Positions 45,246 through 55,185 of a stretch of DNA of 64,000 nt are shown here, in pieces. Each line of letters begins with the position of its first letter. The first letter of the stretch is position 1. Both the position numbers and the translations under genes were made by a program. A model generated the notes under the pieces. The model was not told where the DNA came from. It saw only the letters and a list, made by a program, of their open reading frames with translations, and searched no databases. The stretch lies in the NCBI RefSeq assembly GCF_035920345.1, contig NZ_CP109149.1, forward strand, positions 1,178,001 through 1,242,000. The letters are read 5' to 3'. The DNA is from Nocardia vinacea. GTDB taxonomy: Bacteria > Actinomycetota > Actinomycetes > Mycobacteriales > Mycobacteriaceae.

Positions 45246-46820
45246 CTACGACCCGACGGTCGATTGCTGATTCTCGGGCACCGTATACACGTCGTTCTCC
45301 AGTTGCAGCACCATGAATCCGTTATCGGAGCAGGCGACATACAGCTGGTTGCCGCGCCACTCCGGCGGCGAGAAACACCAGTCGGTGGAGACATCGCCGA
45401 AGGCGAGGTTGCCGGTGCGCGGGGTGAGCGCGTCCAACGGATTGAATTGACCCTCCAACACCGCGCGTACGGCCGGTGGTGTGCTCATCAACGGCACACC
45501 GATGATCGACGCGAGTGCATGCGGTGAGTTCCACAGGCTCAGGTTCTGGCCGGTTCGTGCGGGCGGATTGAAGTAGGCGATCTCGCGGATATCGTGCGGA
45601 TCGCGGACGTCGAAAATCCTGATGCCGGAGGAGATCCAACCGCACGCGAGGGCAGTGGGGTTGTCCCGGCGGTCGGCGGCACAGTAGTGCGATTCGTAGG
45701 CGAAGACCGAACCGCCCATCGAACTACCGATATTGCTGTCGATGTTCTGCAGCAGGTTGATCTCCAGCTTCACCTTCCCGGCCACCTTCGGTGCGGTGTC
45801 GTTGGAGATATCGATGAGTTTCACGCCGCCGGAACCGCCTTCGTCGACGGTGTAGAGGTAGGGCTTGCCGTCGTAGGTCACCGGGATGCTGTGCTGGGTA
45901 GCCCAGCCGTCGGTCCAGAAGGTGCGGCCGATATGGGTGACCTGCGGGTTGGGATCGCGGCGCTGAACCGCGCTGATATCGAGCACAGTGAATCCGCCGA
46001 GCGCGGAAAGGTACATGCGATTGCCGTCCGGACTGATGCCGAAGCCGTGCGCCTCGATTCCGGTCAGCCCCTGCCAGATGACGTGCGGATCGGTCGGATC
46101 GGTGAGATCGACCGCGCTGACGAAACCGGGCGCGACGCCCGAGGCCCAGTAGGTGCGGCCGTCGGGCGACCAGCCGCCCTCGTGTGTGGTGATCGGCAGC
46201 GGCATCAGCAGATTCGTGCCCGGTCCCGGATTGAGCAACTTCGGATACGCGCAATCGGAGACGTCGTAGACCGACAGATAGCCGACGCCCTCGCCGACCG
46301 GCACACCGGTCCCGACCAGCAGTTTGCGTTCGGTATTGACCTTGAGGCTCTCCCAGGTACCCGCGAGCATCGCGGGTTCGGTCAGGGTGACCGTCGGGCG
46401 CGGGTGCGCTGGATCGGAGACGTCGAGCACCTGGACGCCGCGGCCCTCGCTGATCAGGTCGCCGGGAAAGAACGAACCCAGGTAGGCGCAATGGTCGAAG
46501 CTGGTGGAAGTGATGCCCGCGCCGCGCCCGGCGTAATTGCCGACCATCGACATATTGCAGCTGTAGCCCTGCGTGCTGCGCCGACTGTCGCGGTCGGCGG
46601 CCGAAACATCGCCCTGCAGCCCGGTTTCCGGCATCGATCCCGGTCCGCAGTCCGCCCGGGGTACCGAGGTCCGGCCGACATCGAGGAATTCCTGGACCGC
46701 CGTGGCGATATCGGATTGCAGATCGGCAGATGCGCTGCTCGGCAACAGCATCGCGGCCACGATAGTGGTGGCGAACAAGGCCAAGGGCCGGGCACGGCGC
46801 AGTCTCAGCTTCGGGTGCAT
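45246..46820 (-). CDS. Secreted LVIVD-repeat beta-propeller protein
   Basis: About 524 residues. A signal peptide (RPLALFATTIVAAMLLPSS then ASA-D) is followed by repeated LVIVD-type blades: GVQVLDVSDPAHPRP, LSVYDVSDCAYPK, VSAVDLTDPTDPH, FTVLDISAVQ, VKLIDISNDTAPK, IRIFDVRDPHDIRE. This predicts a seven-bladed propeller on the outside of the cell. Substrate or partner is unknown. The ATG at 46820 is chosen over the open frame to 46859. It is the first gene of a two-gene operon with DUF305. Propeller plus DUF305 pairs recur in actinomycetes, suggesting a joint function. Confidence 0.85.
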   Translation of the reverse strand: MHPKLRLRRARPLALFATTIVAAMLLPSSASADLQSDIATAVQEFLDVGRTSVPRADCGPGSMPETGLQGDVSAADRDSRRSTQGYSCNMSMVGNYAGRGAGITSTSFDHCAYLGSFFPGDLISEGRGVQVLDVSDPAHPRPTVTLTEPAMLAGTWESLKVNTERKLLVGTGVPVGEGVGYLSVYDVSDCAYPKLLNPGPGTNLLMPLPITTHEGGWSPDGRTYWASGVAPGFVSAVDLTDPTDPHVIWQGLTGIEAHGFGISPDGNRMYLSALGGFTVLDISAVQRRDPNPQVTHIGRTFWTDGWATQHSIPVTYDGKPYLYTVDEGGSGGVKLIDISNDTAPKVAGKVKLEINLLQNIDSNIGSSMGGSVFAYESHYCAADRRDNPTALACGWISSGIRIFDVRDPHDIREIAYFNPPARTGQNLSLWNSPHALASIIGVPLMSTPPAVRAVLEGQFNPLDALTPRTGNLAFGDVSTDWCFSPPEWRGNQLYVACSDNGFMVLQLENDVYTVPENQQSTVGS

Positions 46821-46884
46821 CGTTGCATCCCAACTTTCCTCATCATGGGCACAGACCACGCCGACTCAGACGGAGCATGAACTG

Positions 46885-46897
46885 ACTACATGGTAGT
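46885..46897. promoter_or_regulatory. Palindrome upstream of the LVIVD/DUF305 operon
   Basis: ACTAC-ATG-GTAGT is a perfect 5-bp dyad with a 3-base centre, 65 bp upstream of the LVIVD start, followed by an AT-rich stretch suited to a promoter. It resembles the TAC/GTA half-sites of BlaI/CopY-type repressors but has different spacing from 56616-56632. Confidence 0.4.
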
Positions 46898-46965
46898 AAT
46901 AGGGAGTAACTTAAAGGAGTGTTTTGGCGGAAAAGCCAGGTGCTCGGCGTGCGGCGCCGCGACGC

Positions 46966-47856
46966 TCAACTGGCGGTGAGTGCCTTGGTGTCTGCTGTCA
47001 GCAATGATGTGCAGACGTCGAGCAGTGACTGTCTGAGTCCCGTCGACCGCTCGGCCAACGCCGACTGCGCCCGGACGTATTCGGCACGCCCTACCGGTGT
47101 TTCGATGCGGATCGGCTCGTAGCCGTAGTCGGTGAGGTCGTACGGACTGGCGCACATATCGAGTTCGCGTGCAGCGCAGGCGAACTCGAAATAGTCGAGC
47201 AGCAGGTCGGAGGAGATGAGCGGGGTCAGTTTGAAACCCCATTTGTAGAGGTCCATATTGGCGTGCAGGCAGCCGGGCTGTTCACGGGCGACCTGGTCGG
47301 CACGGGTCAACGGTTCCGCGTTGCGACCCACCGCGTCCGGGGTGAAGAAGCGGAATGCGTCGAAGTGGGTGCAGCGCAAGGACATCGATTCGACGACGGC
47401 ATCGGTGCCGGTGCTGCCCAGGCGCAGTGGCACCTGTTGGTGGCGGACCTCGTCGGTTTTGTACACCATTGCCCACTCGTGCAGGCCGAAGCAGGACAGC
47501 TGTGCCGGGCGGGATGCCGTGGCGCGCAGCAGTTTTGCGATGAACTCGACGGTGTCGCGACGCCGCCCGATGAACGCGGGGTCGGCGGTGTAGACAACCG
47601 CGCCGGAACGCATGTCATGCCGGTGATACCCCCGAGCTTCGTCGTACTCCCGCGCGCCCGCCAATGCGACACCGAATCCCGGGTGCCAGCGCCGCAGTTG
47701 GGCGGGCTTATGTCCGTAGTAGGTGAACAGGAAGTCGATCACCGGATGTGATGATCCCGCCGCGCGTCGTTCGAGATACGGTCCGACGAGCTCGTGCAGC
47801 CGAGCCCGGTGCGCGGCGGCCTTGGTCCGCCACTCGGACTCGGCCAGCACGATCAT
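46966..47856 (-). CDS. Conserved actinobacterial protein (often labelled 3-methyladenine DNA glycosylase)
   Basis: 296 residues. The core VIDFLFTYYGHKPAQLRRWHPG and QLSCFGLHEWAMVYKTDEVR, with SLRCTHFDAFRFFTPDA and REQPGCLHANMDLYKWGFKL, is very well conserved in actinobacteria. Databases often label it as a 3-methyladenine DNA glycosylase, but no helix-hairpin-helix or other glycosylase motif is visible, so that name is doubtful. The ATG at 47856 overlaps the CNNM gene's stop by four bases, making it the last gene of that operon. Function unknown. Confidence 0.75.
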   Translation of the reverse strand: MIVLAESEWRTKAAAHRARLHELVGPYLERRAAGSSHPVIDFLFTYYGHKPAQLRRWHPGFGVALAGAREYDEARGYHRHDMRSGAVVYTADPAFIGRRRDTVEFIAKLLRATASRPAQLSCFGLHEWAMVYKTDEVRHQQVPLRLGSTGTDAVVESMSLRCTHFDAFRFFTPDAVGRNAEPLTRADQVAREQPGCLHANMDLYKWGFKLTPLISSDLLLDYFEFACAARELDMCASPYDLTDYGYEPIRIETPVGRAEYVRAQSALAERSTGLRQSLLDVCTSLLTADTKALTAS

Positions 47857-48917
47857 TCGATCACCCGGTGCGTCCCGTCGCGCACAGTGCCGACGAACTC
47901 TTCCACCAGATCCTCCAGCGCCACAATGCCCACCGTATTTCCACGGGTGTCCACGACACGGCCGAGGTGGGAATTGGTGCGGCGCAAGCGGGCCAGCGCC
48001 TCGTACAGGGGAGTACCGGCGCTCACCGTCGGCAGTGGGCGAATATCCGTGCGCGGGATGGGTGTATTCGGTCCGGCGCTTTCGTCGGCGACCTTGTCGA
48101 GCACATCCTTCACATGCAGATACCCGACCAGCGAGCCGTCGCTCGCGCACACCGGATACCGGGAGAAACCGGTTTCGGCGACCGCGGTTTCGATATCGCC
48201 GAGCGTGGTGCCATTGCCGCGCAACGGAACCGAGCGGGTCGTCGCCAGCTGCACCATCACATCGCCGACCACCCGATCGGAGGTGCCCAGCGCCTGGGTG
48301 AGGCGGCGGTGCTCCTCCTCGTCGAGCAGGCCCTCCGAACGGGATTCACCGATCATCTCGGCGAGCTCAACACTCGAGACCGTTGCCTCGAGCTCATCCT
48401 TCGGCTCGATCCGCAACATGCGCAGCGACAGATTCGCCGCCAGGTTGTAGAAGGCGATGAGCGGACGCGCCAAGCGCAACCACATCAGATGCGCCGGAAC
48501 CAGCAGCAGCGCACTGCGTTCCGGTCCGGCCAGCGCGATATTCTTCGGAATCATCTCGCCGAACAGAATGTGCAGGATCACCACGATCGCCAGCGCGATG
48601 GCGAATGCCATCGGATGCAGCAGCTGCTCGGGCAGGCCGACCAGCTCGAACGGCCCCTCCAGCAAATGCGCCACCGCGGGTTCGCCGACCCGGCCGAGCA
48701 GGATCGAGCAGATGGTGATGCCGAGCTGCGCGGCGGCCAACATCATGGACAGGTTCTCACCGGCCCGGATCACCGTGTGCGCCTTGCGCTTTCCCTGTGC
48801 GGCGAGCGCCTCGAGACGGTCACGGCGGGCCGAGATGAGCGCGAATTCGGCGGCGACGAAGAAGGCATTGCAGGCCAGCAGCACCACCGTCAACAGGACA
48901 CCGAGGAGATCACCCAT
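47853..48917 (-). CDS. CNNM/hemolysin C-type CBS-domain membrane protein (Rv1841c-like)
   Basis: 354 residues. An N-terminal DUF21 domain with four membrane segments (begins MGDLLGVLLTVVLLACNAFF) has the FFVAAEFALISARRDRLE signature and later LFGEMIPKNIALAGPE. A pair of CBS domains follows (RSVPLRGNGTTLGDIETAVA and GNTVGIVALEDLVEEFVG). CNNM proteins move or sense Mg2+ or Co2+. No CorC_HlyC tail is present, unlike its partner upstream. The two CNNM genes overlap by 8 bp, as in M. tuberculosis Rv1841c/Rv1842c. Confidence 0.92.
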   Translation of the reverse strand: MGDLLGVLLTVVLLACNAFFVAAEFALISARRDRLEALAAQGKRKAHTVIRAGENLSMMLAAAQLGITICSILLGRVGEPAVAHLLEGPFELVGLPEQLLHPMAFAIALAIVVILHILFGEMIPKNIALAGPERSALLLVPAHLMWLRLARPLIAFYNLAANLSLRMLRIEPKDELEATVSSVELAEMIGESRSEGLLDEEEHRRLTQALGTSDRVVGDVMVQLATTRSVPLRGNGTTLGDIETAVAETGFSRYPVCASDGSLVGYLHVKDVLDKVADESAGPNTPIPRTDIRPLPTVSAGTPLYEALARLRRTNSHLGRVVDTRGNTVGIVALEDLVEEFVGTVRDGTHRVIE

Positions 48918-50283
48918 GGCTGTTCTCCTTCAACACGGCGGCCGCGACCGGGACGAGCCGGATCCGATCGATACGCCGCCCGTCCATCCGTTCGACCTTG
49001 GCGATCCAGCCGCCGTCATCATCGTTCGGGTAGCGATGCGAGGACCGTGGATTCGGCAGGATCACCTCATCACCGGTAACCGGGATGCGGCCGAGCCGGG
49101 TGAGCACCAGACCGCCGAGGGTTTCGTATTCGCCCTCCGGCGCGTCGTAGCCGGTGGCCCGGGAGACCTCGTCGACGCGTAGCAGCCCCGAGCAGTCCCA
49201 GCCGTCGGCGACCCGGCGGACATCGCGTTCTTCCTCGTCGTGCTCGTCGCGGACATCGCCGAGGATTTCCTCGATGAGATCCTCCATGGTCACGATGCCC
49301 GCGGTGCCGCCGTATTCGTCGACCACCAGCGCGACCTGCATACCGTCGGCGCGCACCCGCTCGAGCACCTCGTCGCCGTCGAGGCTGGCGGGCACGATCG
49401 GCACCGGCCGGGCGAGCAGATGCAGCGGGATGGTGTTGCGGACATTCGCCGGATGGGTGAACGCCTGTTTGACGTGCACCACGCCGAGGGTGTTGTCCAG
49501 ATCGCCGTCGATGATCGGGAAGCGGGAGTAACCGGTGCGGCTGGCGGCCGCGATCAGATCGGCGATGGTGTCGGACTTGTCCAGGGATTCGATCTTCACC
49601 CGCGGTGTCATCAACTCCTCGGCGCTGCGCTCACCGAATTGCAGCGAGCGATCGACCAGCTGCGCGGTGCGGTGGTCCAGCGCGCCGCGCAGTGCGGAGG
49701 TGCGCACCAGCGAGCCGAGTTCCTGCGGGGAGCGCGCCGAACGCAGCTCCTCGGCCGGTTCCACGCCGAGGCGCCGGACCACCCAGTTTGCGGTGCCGTT
49801 GAGGAAGTGGATCATCCACTTGAACACCACGGAGAAGGCGATCATCGGGCCCGCGGTCACCCGGGCGGTGCCGAGCGGCTTCGATATCGCGATGTTCTTC
49901 GGCACGAGCTCGCCGTAGATCATCGACAGCGAGGTGGCGAGCAGCAACGCCAGCGTGAGCGAGATACCATGCGCCGCACCATCGCTCAGACCGAGCGCGG
50001 TGAACAGCGGCGACAGCAGTCGGGCCAGGACGGGTTCGGCGATATAGCCCGTGATCAGCGTGGTGATGGTGATACCGAGCTGGGCTCCGGAGAGCTGGAA
50101 CGACAATGTGGTGTGCGCTTGCCGGACCATGCGCGAGCGGGCGTCCCCGACCGCGCGCACATGCGATTCGACGGTGCTGCGTTCCAGAGCGGTGAGCGAG
50201 AACTCGGCGGCAACGAACAATGCGGTGCCAACGGTGAGGGCGATGAACCCGATCAGGCTGAGCACGGTGAGCACGACGGACAT
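48910..50283 (-). CDS. CNNM/hemolysin C-type CBS-domain membrane protein (Rv1842c-like)
   Basis: 457 residues. DUF21 with four membrane segments (FIALTVGTALFVAAEFSLTA; MIYGELVPKNIAISKP), two CBS domains (TPRVKIESLDKSDTIADL; EYGGTAGIVTMEDLIEEILG), and a C-terminal CorC_HlyC domain (GLLRVDEVSRATGYDAPEGE). It is the first gene of the three-gene operon; the ATG at 50283 is preferred to the upstream GTG. Its leader carries the crossing-helix RNA described at 50343-50414, which suggests it is RNA-regulated, perhaps by the metal it handles. Confidence 0.93.
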   Translation of the reverse strand: MSVVLTVLSLIGFIALTVGTALFVAAEFSLTALERSTVESHVRAVGDARSRMVRQAHTTLSFQLSGAQLGITITTLITGYIAEPVLARLLSPLFTALGLSDGAAHGISLTLALLLATSLSMIYGELVPKNIAISKPLGTARVTAGPMIAFSVVFKWMIHFLNGTANWVVRRLGVEPAEELRSARSPQELGSLVRTSALRGALDHRTAQLVDRSLQFGERSAEELMTPRVKIESLDKSDTIADLIAAASRTGYSRFPIIDGDLDNTLGVVHVKQAFTHPANVRNTIPLHLLARPVPIVPASLDGDEVLERVRADGMQVALVVDEYGGTAGIVTMEDLIEEILGDVRDEHDEEERDVRRVADGWDCSGLLRVDEVSRATGYDAPEGEYETLGGLVLTRLGRIPVTGDEVILPNPRSSHRYPNDDDGGWIAKVERMDGRRIDRIRLVPVAAAVLKENSHG

Positions 50284-50342
50284 CGTCAGCACCACCTGCG
50301 AGACATGCGATGAGCTGAATCGGATCGGACGGCTAGGGGAAG

Positions 50343-50414
50343 GAGGGCGCCGGGTTTGTCACCCGGCTCGGTAGAGGAGCCCTCCTGTGCGGCGCCCTCG
50401 GACGCGGGTGACAA
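50343..50414 (-). ncRNA. Candidate pseudoknot leader RNA of the CNNM operon
   Basis: On the transcript (minus strand) two perfect 10-bp helices cross. 50405-50414 pairs with 50356-50365 (TTGTCACCCG/CGGGTGACAA), and 50390-50399 pairs with 50343-50352 (GAGGGCGCCG/CGGCGCCCTC). Their order makes an H-type pseudoknot. A local hairpin (50350-50355 with 50361-50366, CCGGGT/ACCCGG) uses bases of both helices, so the two folds exclude each other, as in a regulatory switch. A small GGAG-GG-CTCC hairpin sits in the loop. It ends about 60 nt before the ATG. It does not match the M-box, yybP or cobalamin consensus as I know them. Confidence 0.55.
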
Positions 50415-50470
50415 CTTGTTCCTCTCGGCAAATGGGTTTGTGTAACCGGAAACCGGCAACCACTATGCTA

Positions 50471-50500
50471 CCGGCCCACGCGCGTGCCCGCGTGGGCCGG
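50471..50500. terminator. 12-bp terminator-like hairpin
   Basis: CCGGCCCACGCG (50471-50482) pairs perfectly with CGCGTGGGCCGG (50489-50500) around a 6-base loop; TGTTGCTGTGTTGG follows on the plus strand. It lies between the leader RNA and the repeat copy. Confidence 0.65.
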
Positions 50501-50519
50501 TGTTGCTGTGTTGGATTTG

Positions 50520-50668
50520 CCGCGCCTGCGGCGCGGCGTGTTCGCGGCCCCTGGTGTCTCGCGTCCGAGCCGTCGAGACTCGCGCCTGCGGCGCATGCGC
50601 TTCGACGACTCGGACGCGAGACGGGCCGCGAACGGGTCGCTCGTAAGACTCGCTCCGTTGTGGTCGCT
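50520..50668. repeat. Fold-back repeat, copy C
   Basis: A full copy, almost identical to copy B (20693). GTTCGCGGCCC/GGGCCGCGAAC and GTCTCGCGTCCGAG/CTCGGACGCGAGAC are perfect, and the end TCGCTCGTAAGACTCGCTCC is kept. Confidence 0.9.
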
Positions 50669-50860
50669 TGGGCGGGAAGTTCGGCACTGACGTATGCCTT
50701 CCCGGCGGCGCGGGGCATGTTCTTCGATGACTCGGACGCGAGACGGGCCGCGAACGGGTCGCTCGTAAGGCTCGCTGCGTTGTGGTCGCTTGGGCGGGAA
50801 GTTCGGCACTGGGCGTATGCCTTCCCGGCGGCGCGGCGCATGTGCTTCGACGACTCGGCT
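50669..50860. repeat. Two tandem partial copies of the repeat's right half
   Basis: After copy C a unit of about 128 bp (GGGCGGGAAGTTCGGCACTG, then GTATGCCTTCCCGGCGGCGC, then GACTCGGACGCGAGACGGGC and the TCGCTCGTAAG end) occurs once nearly complete and again truncated (from about 50796 to 50860). The left stem arm is missing in both. It looks like slippage or unequal exchange next to a full element. Confidence 0.8.
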
Positions 50861-50953
50861 GAGTCGATGGCCGCGCCTTCGAGCGGTCGCGAGACGGGCG
50901 CTTGGGGTATCCGCTGAGGCGGGACGACCGGGTCCTTTCCGTTGGCGGCAGGG

Positions 50954-52390
<1,437 letters not shown>

Positions 52391-52556
52391 TTAACCGATT
52401 CTAACCGTTGCGCCGTAGTTCCGTGCAATCACCCAGCATTCGGTCCGGCCCAGCTCCAGATGTGAGGCGCGGCACCGGAATCAAGATCAGGTGGAATTGG
52501 CGGCGGCGCTTCTCGGCCGCTGCCGCCATGGTTTCCACGTGATCTCGAGCCGTGTG

Positions 52557-53402
52557 TCATGCCTCGGCTTGGATGCGGGAGAGTTGGATTGTGGTCGCGC
52601 ACATGATGATTACGGCGATGGCGATTACGACGAGTCCGATGTGGTTGGTGCGGAGGCGTTCGTGGAGGACGGTGATGCCGATGAAGGCGGCGGCCAAGGG
52701 TTCGGCGATGGTTACGGCGGGCAACGATGCGACCAGGGGGCCGGATTGGAAGGCGCGTTGCTGCAGATAGAGGCCGATCAGGCCGGAGGCCAACAGGGCC
52801 CAGGTCTGCCAGCTGCCCGTTACGTGGGTCAGGCCGCCATCGAAGAGTTCGGTTACATACTCGGTGAGCGCGGCGGCCAGACCGAACAGGGCCCCGCCCA
52901 CGGCGCCCAACAGGAGTGCGCGGCGGGTCGGGACGGAGGTACCGAGGGCGACAACGAACGCTACCGCCAGCAGACCGAGTAGGGCGGCCAGCGGCGGGAT
53001 CCACTCACGCAGGGGCGCATTGGTATTGCCCTCGGACGGATCGCCGACGATCAAGAAGCAGGCAAGCGCCGCCGCGAGGACGATGGCGGTCGCCCACGTG
53101 CGCGGGGTGACGCGGCGGTGGTTGATCCGGGCGGAGAGCGGGAGCGCAAAGACCAGCATGCTCACCAGAATTGGCTGGACGAGCAGCACCGCACCCAGCG
53201 CCAGGGCGGCGACCTGCATCGCGAAGCCGCCCGCGTCACCGACGATTCCGGCCCACCAGCGCGGATTGCGTATCAGCGAACGAATGAGCGACTCGTCCTC
53301 CGGAACCGCGGCCGCCGCATGTTGCTGCGTGACCGCCGCCACCGCGAAGAGCAATGCCGAGATCAGCGCGCAGACGACCGCACCCACCTGATGATTCGCC
53401 AC
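52557..53402 (-). CDS. DMT-family membrane transporter
   Basis: 281 residues with nine or ten hydrophobic helices in two EamA-like halves (AVVCALISALLFAVAAVTQQ; then ILVSMLVFALPLSARINHRR; second half ALLLGAVGGALFGLAAALTE, LVASLPAVTIAEPLAAAFIG). It belongs to the drug/metabolite transporter superfamily; the substrate is unknown. The GTG at 53402 lies 4 bp after the helicase stop, so the two are probably cotranscribed. The frame is open far upstream inside the helicase gene but is not protein-like there. Confidence 0.82.
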   Translation of the reverse strand: MANHQVGAVVCALISALLFAVAAVTQQHAAAAVPEDESLIRSLIRNPRWWAGIVGDAGGFAMQVAALALGAVLLVQPILVSMLVFALPLSARINHRRVTPRTWATAIVLAAALACFLIVGDPSEGNTNAPLREWIPPLAALLGLLAVAFVVALGTSVPTRRALLLGAVGGALFGLAAALTEYVTELFDGGLTHVTGSWQTWALLASGLIGLYLQQRAFQSGPLVASLPAVTIAEPLAAAFIGITVLHERLRTNHIGLVVIAIAVIIMCATTIQLSRIQAEA

Positions 53403-53406
53403 GCAG

Positions 53407-55062
53407 TCAGTTTGCCCCGCGATTGCGGCTGCCCGGCACTCCCTGCGCTCGACCGGCGCGTCGACGTGCACGCCCGGGCGTGTCGCCGCTGGTCGCAGCG
53501 GTGTGACCGGATGCGGCACCGCGACCGGAAGTGGCTCCTGTGCCATGGCTGGCCGAGGTGCTGCGCGCGGCAGAGCCCGATCCGGCGGAACGCGTCGCGG
53601 CCGCCTTCGTCGCCCCGGCGGCACGACCCGAGGTGCCGACACCGCGCCGACTCGACGTCGCGGTGGAGCTGGACGAACCAGCCGAGGACTTCTTCGCACC
53701 GCCGGCGCGACCACTCGCACCGGCACTACGCCGCCCGGCACCAGCTGAGCTCGCACCGCCCGAGCGTGTGCCGCGACCACGACCGCCGGAACCCGGTCCA
53801 CCCGACCGGCGGCTCGACTTACCGACCTCCAACTCCCCCTCGTCACTCACCGTGACCGCCGAGTTCGCCGCGACGATCGGCACACCGGAGGGCTGCTTCG
53901 CGCCGGTGATCTGGATCAGCCGCCGATCACCTGGACGGACCTGCACGCCGTCGACATCGACGCCCGCCTTGCGGGTCATCTTCTCGACCTCGGCGCGTTC
54001 CTCCTCGGTGACCAGCGTGACGACGACGCCGTCCTCACCGGCCCGGGCGGTGCGGCCCGCGCGATGCAGGTACGCCTTGGATTCCGCGGGCGGATCCACG
54101 TGCACGACAAGGGAAATCCCGTCCACATGGATACCGCGCGCGGCCACATCGGTGGTCACCAGCACCGGTGTCATACCGTCGGCGAAGGCGGCCAGCGTCC
54201 GCACCCGGTTGTTCTGTGCCTTCCCGCCGTGCAGCGCGCCGGCAGCGATTCCGGCCGCACGCAACTGCTTGGCGAGCCGGTCCGCACCGTGTTTGGTGCG
54301 CACGAACATGATGGTCAGCCCGTCGCGGGCGGCGATCTGCGCGGTGATGTCGCGCTTATCGGCCTTGCGGAGGTACAGCAGATGATGCGACATCGTCGCG
54401 ACCGAGGCCGACGGCGGTGCGGTGGAATGGGTGACGGGCGAGCGCAGATAGCGCTTGACCAGCTTGTCGACCTCACCGTCGAGGGTGGCCGAAAACAGCA
54501 GGCGCTGACCATCTTTCGGCGTCCGGTCGAGCAGCTTGGTGACCTGCGGCAGGAAGCCCATATCGGCCATATGGTCGGCCTCGTCCAGTGCGATGATCCG
54601 CACATCGGACAGGTCGGCCGAGCGCTGGTTGATCAGGTCTTCGAGCCGACCCGGCGTCGCGATGAGCAAGTCCACACCGCGCGCGAGCCGGTCGGCCTGC
54701 CGCTTGATCGGCGCGCCGCCGACCACCGAAGTGACCCGCAGCCCGAGCGACAATGCCGCACTGTCCAGCGCCTTTTCGATCTGGGCCGCCAGTTCGCGGG
54801 TCGGCACCAGCACGAGACCGCGCGGACGACCCGGCTTGGCTTGGGCGCCCGCGAGCAGCGCGAGCATCGGCAGCCCGAAGGCCAGGGTCTTGCCGGAGCC
54901 GGTGGGGCCGCGTCCGAGCACATCCTTACCCGCCAGCGCATCGGTCGCGGTCGCGGCCTGGATCGGGAACGGCGCCTCGATGCCGTCGCGGCGCAGCGCC
55001 TGGACGAGCACGGCGGGTAGGCCCAGCTCCGCGAAGGTGGTGGCAGGGGTGGAGGAGGTCAA
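53407..55062 (-). CDS. DEAD-box RNA helicase with low-complexity C-terminus
   Basis: 551 residues. All helicase motifs are in order: Q motif (PFPIQAATATDAL), GRGPTGSGKT (I), PTRELAAQ (Ia), TPGRL (Ib), DEAD (II, in IALDEADHMADMGF), SAT (III), HRAGRTARAG (VI). The last 130 residues are Gly/Ser/Arg/Ala repeats (GSGGRGRGTRSGG and others), a basic, disordered RNA-binding tail. It unwinds RNA, possibly in ribosome assembly or RNA decay. The start is TTG at 55062; just before it a 7-codon upstream frame (ATG at 55082, MKGTQPC then stop) ends across the TTG, which may couple translation. Confidence 0.93.
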   Translation of the reverse strand: MTSSTPATTFAELGLPAVLVQALRRDGIEAPFPIQAATATDALAGKDVLGRGPTGSGKTLAFGLPMLALLAGAQAKPGRPRGLVLVPTRELAAQIEKALDSAALSLGLRVTSVVGGAPIKRQADRLARGVDLLIATPGRLEDLINQRSADLSDVRIIALDEADHMADMGFLPQVTKLLDRTPKDGQRLLFSATLDGEVDKLVKRYLRSPVTHSTAPPSASVATMSHHLLYLRKADKRDITAQIAARDGLTIMFVRTKHGADRLAKQLRAAGIAAGALHGGKAQNNRVRTLAAFADGMTPVLVTTDVAARGIHVDGISLVVHVDPPAESKAYLHRAGRTARAGEDGVVVTLVTEEERAEVEKMTRKAGVDVDGVQVRPGDRRLIQITGAKQPSGVPIVAANSAVTVSDEGELEVGKSSRRSGGPGSGGRGRGTRSGGASSAGAGRRSAGASGRAGGAKKSSAGSSSSTATSSRRGVGTSGRAAGATKAAATRSAGSGSAARSTSASHGTGATSGRGAASGHTAATSGDTPGRARRRAGRAQGVPGSRNRGAN

Positions 55063-55185
55063 CAGGGTTGTGTGCCTTTCATGTCTCGGCGCGGGCGGAT
55101 CCGGGCACGCGTGGTGCCGCCGAGATGGTTGGGCCCGGTCATCGGGATGCGGTAGGACCGGGTGTGTCGGGGAGAACCGGAGGAA

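Noticed and set aside
50343..50414. Known M-box, yybP-ykoY or cyclic-di-AMP riboswitch for the CNNM leader
   Set aside because: Consensus cores of these classes, as far as I can recall them, are not present; only generic switch-like pairing is visible.
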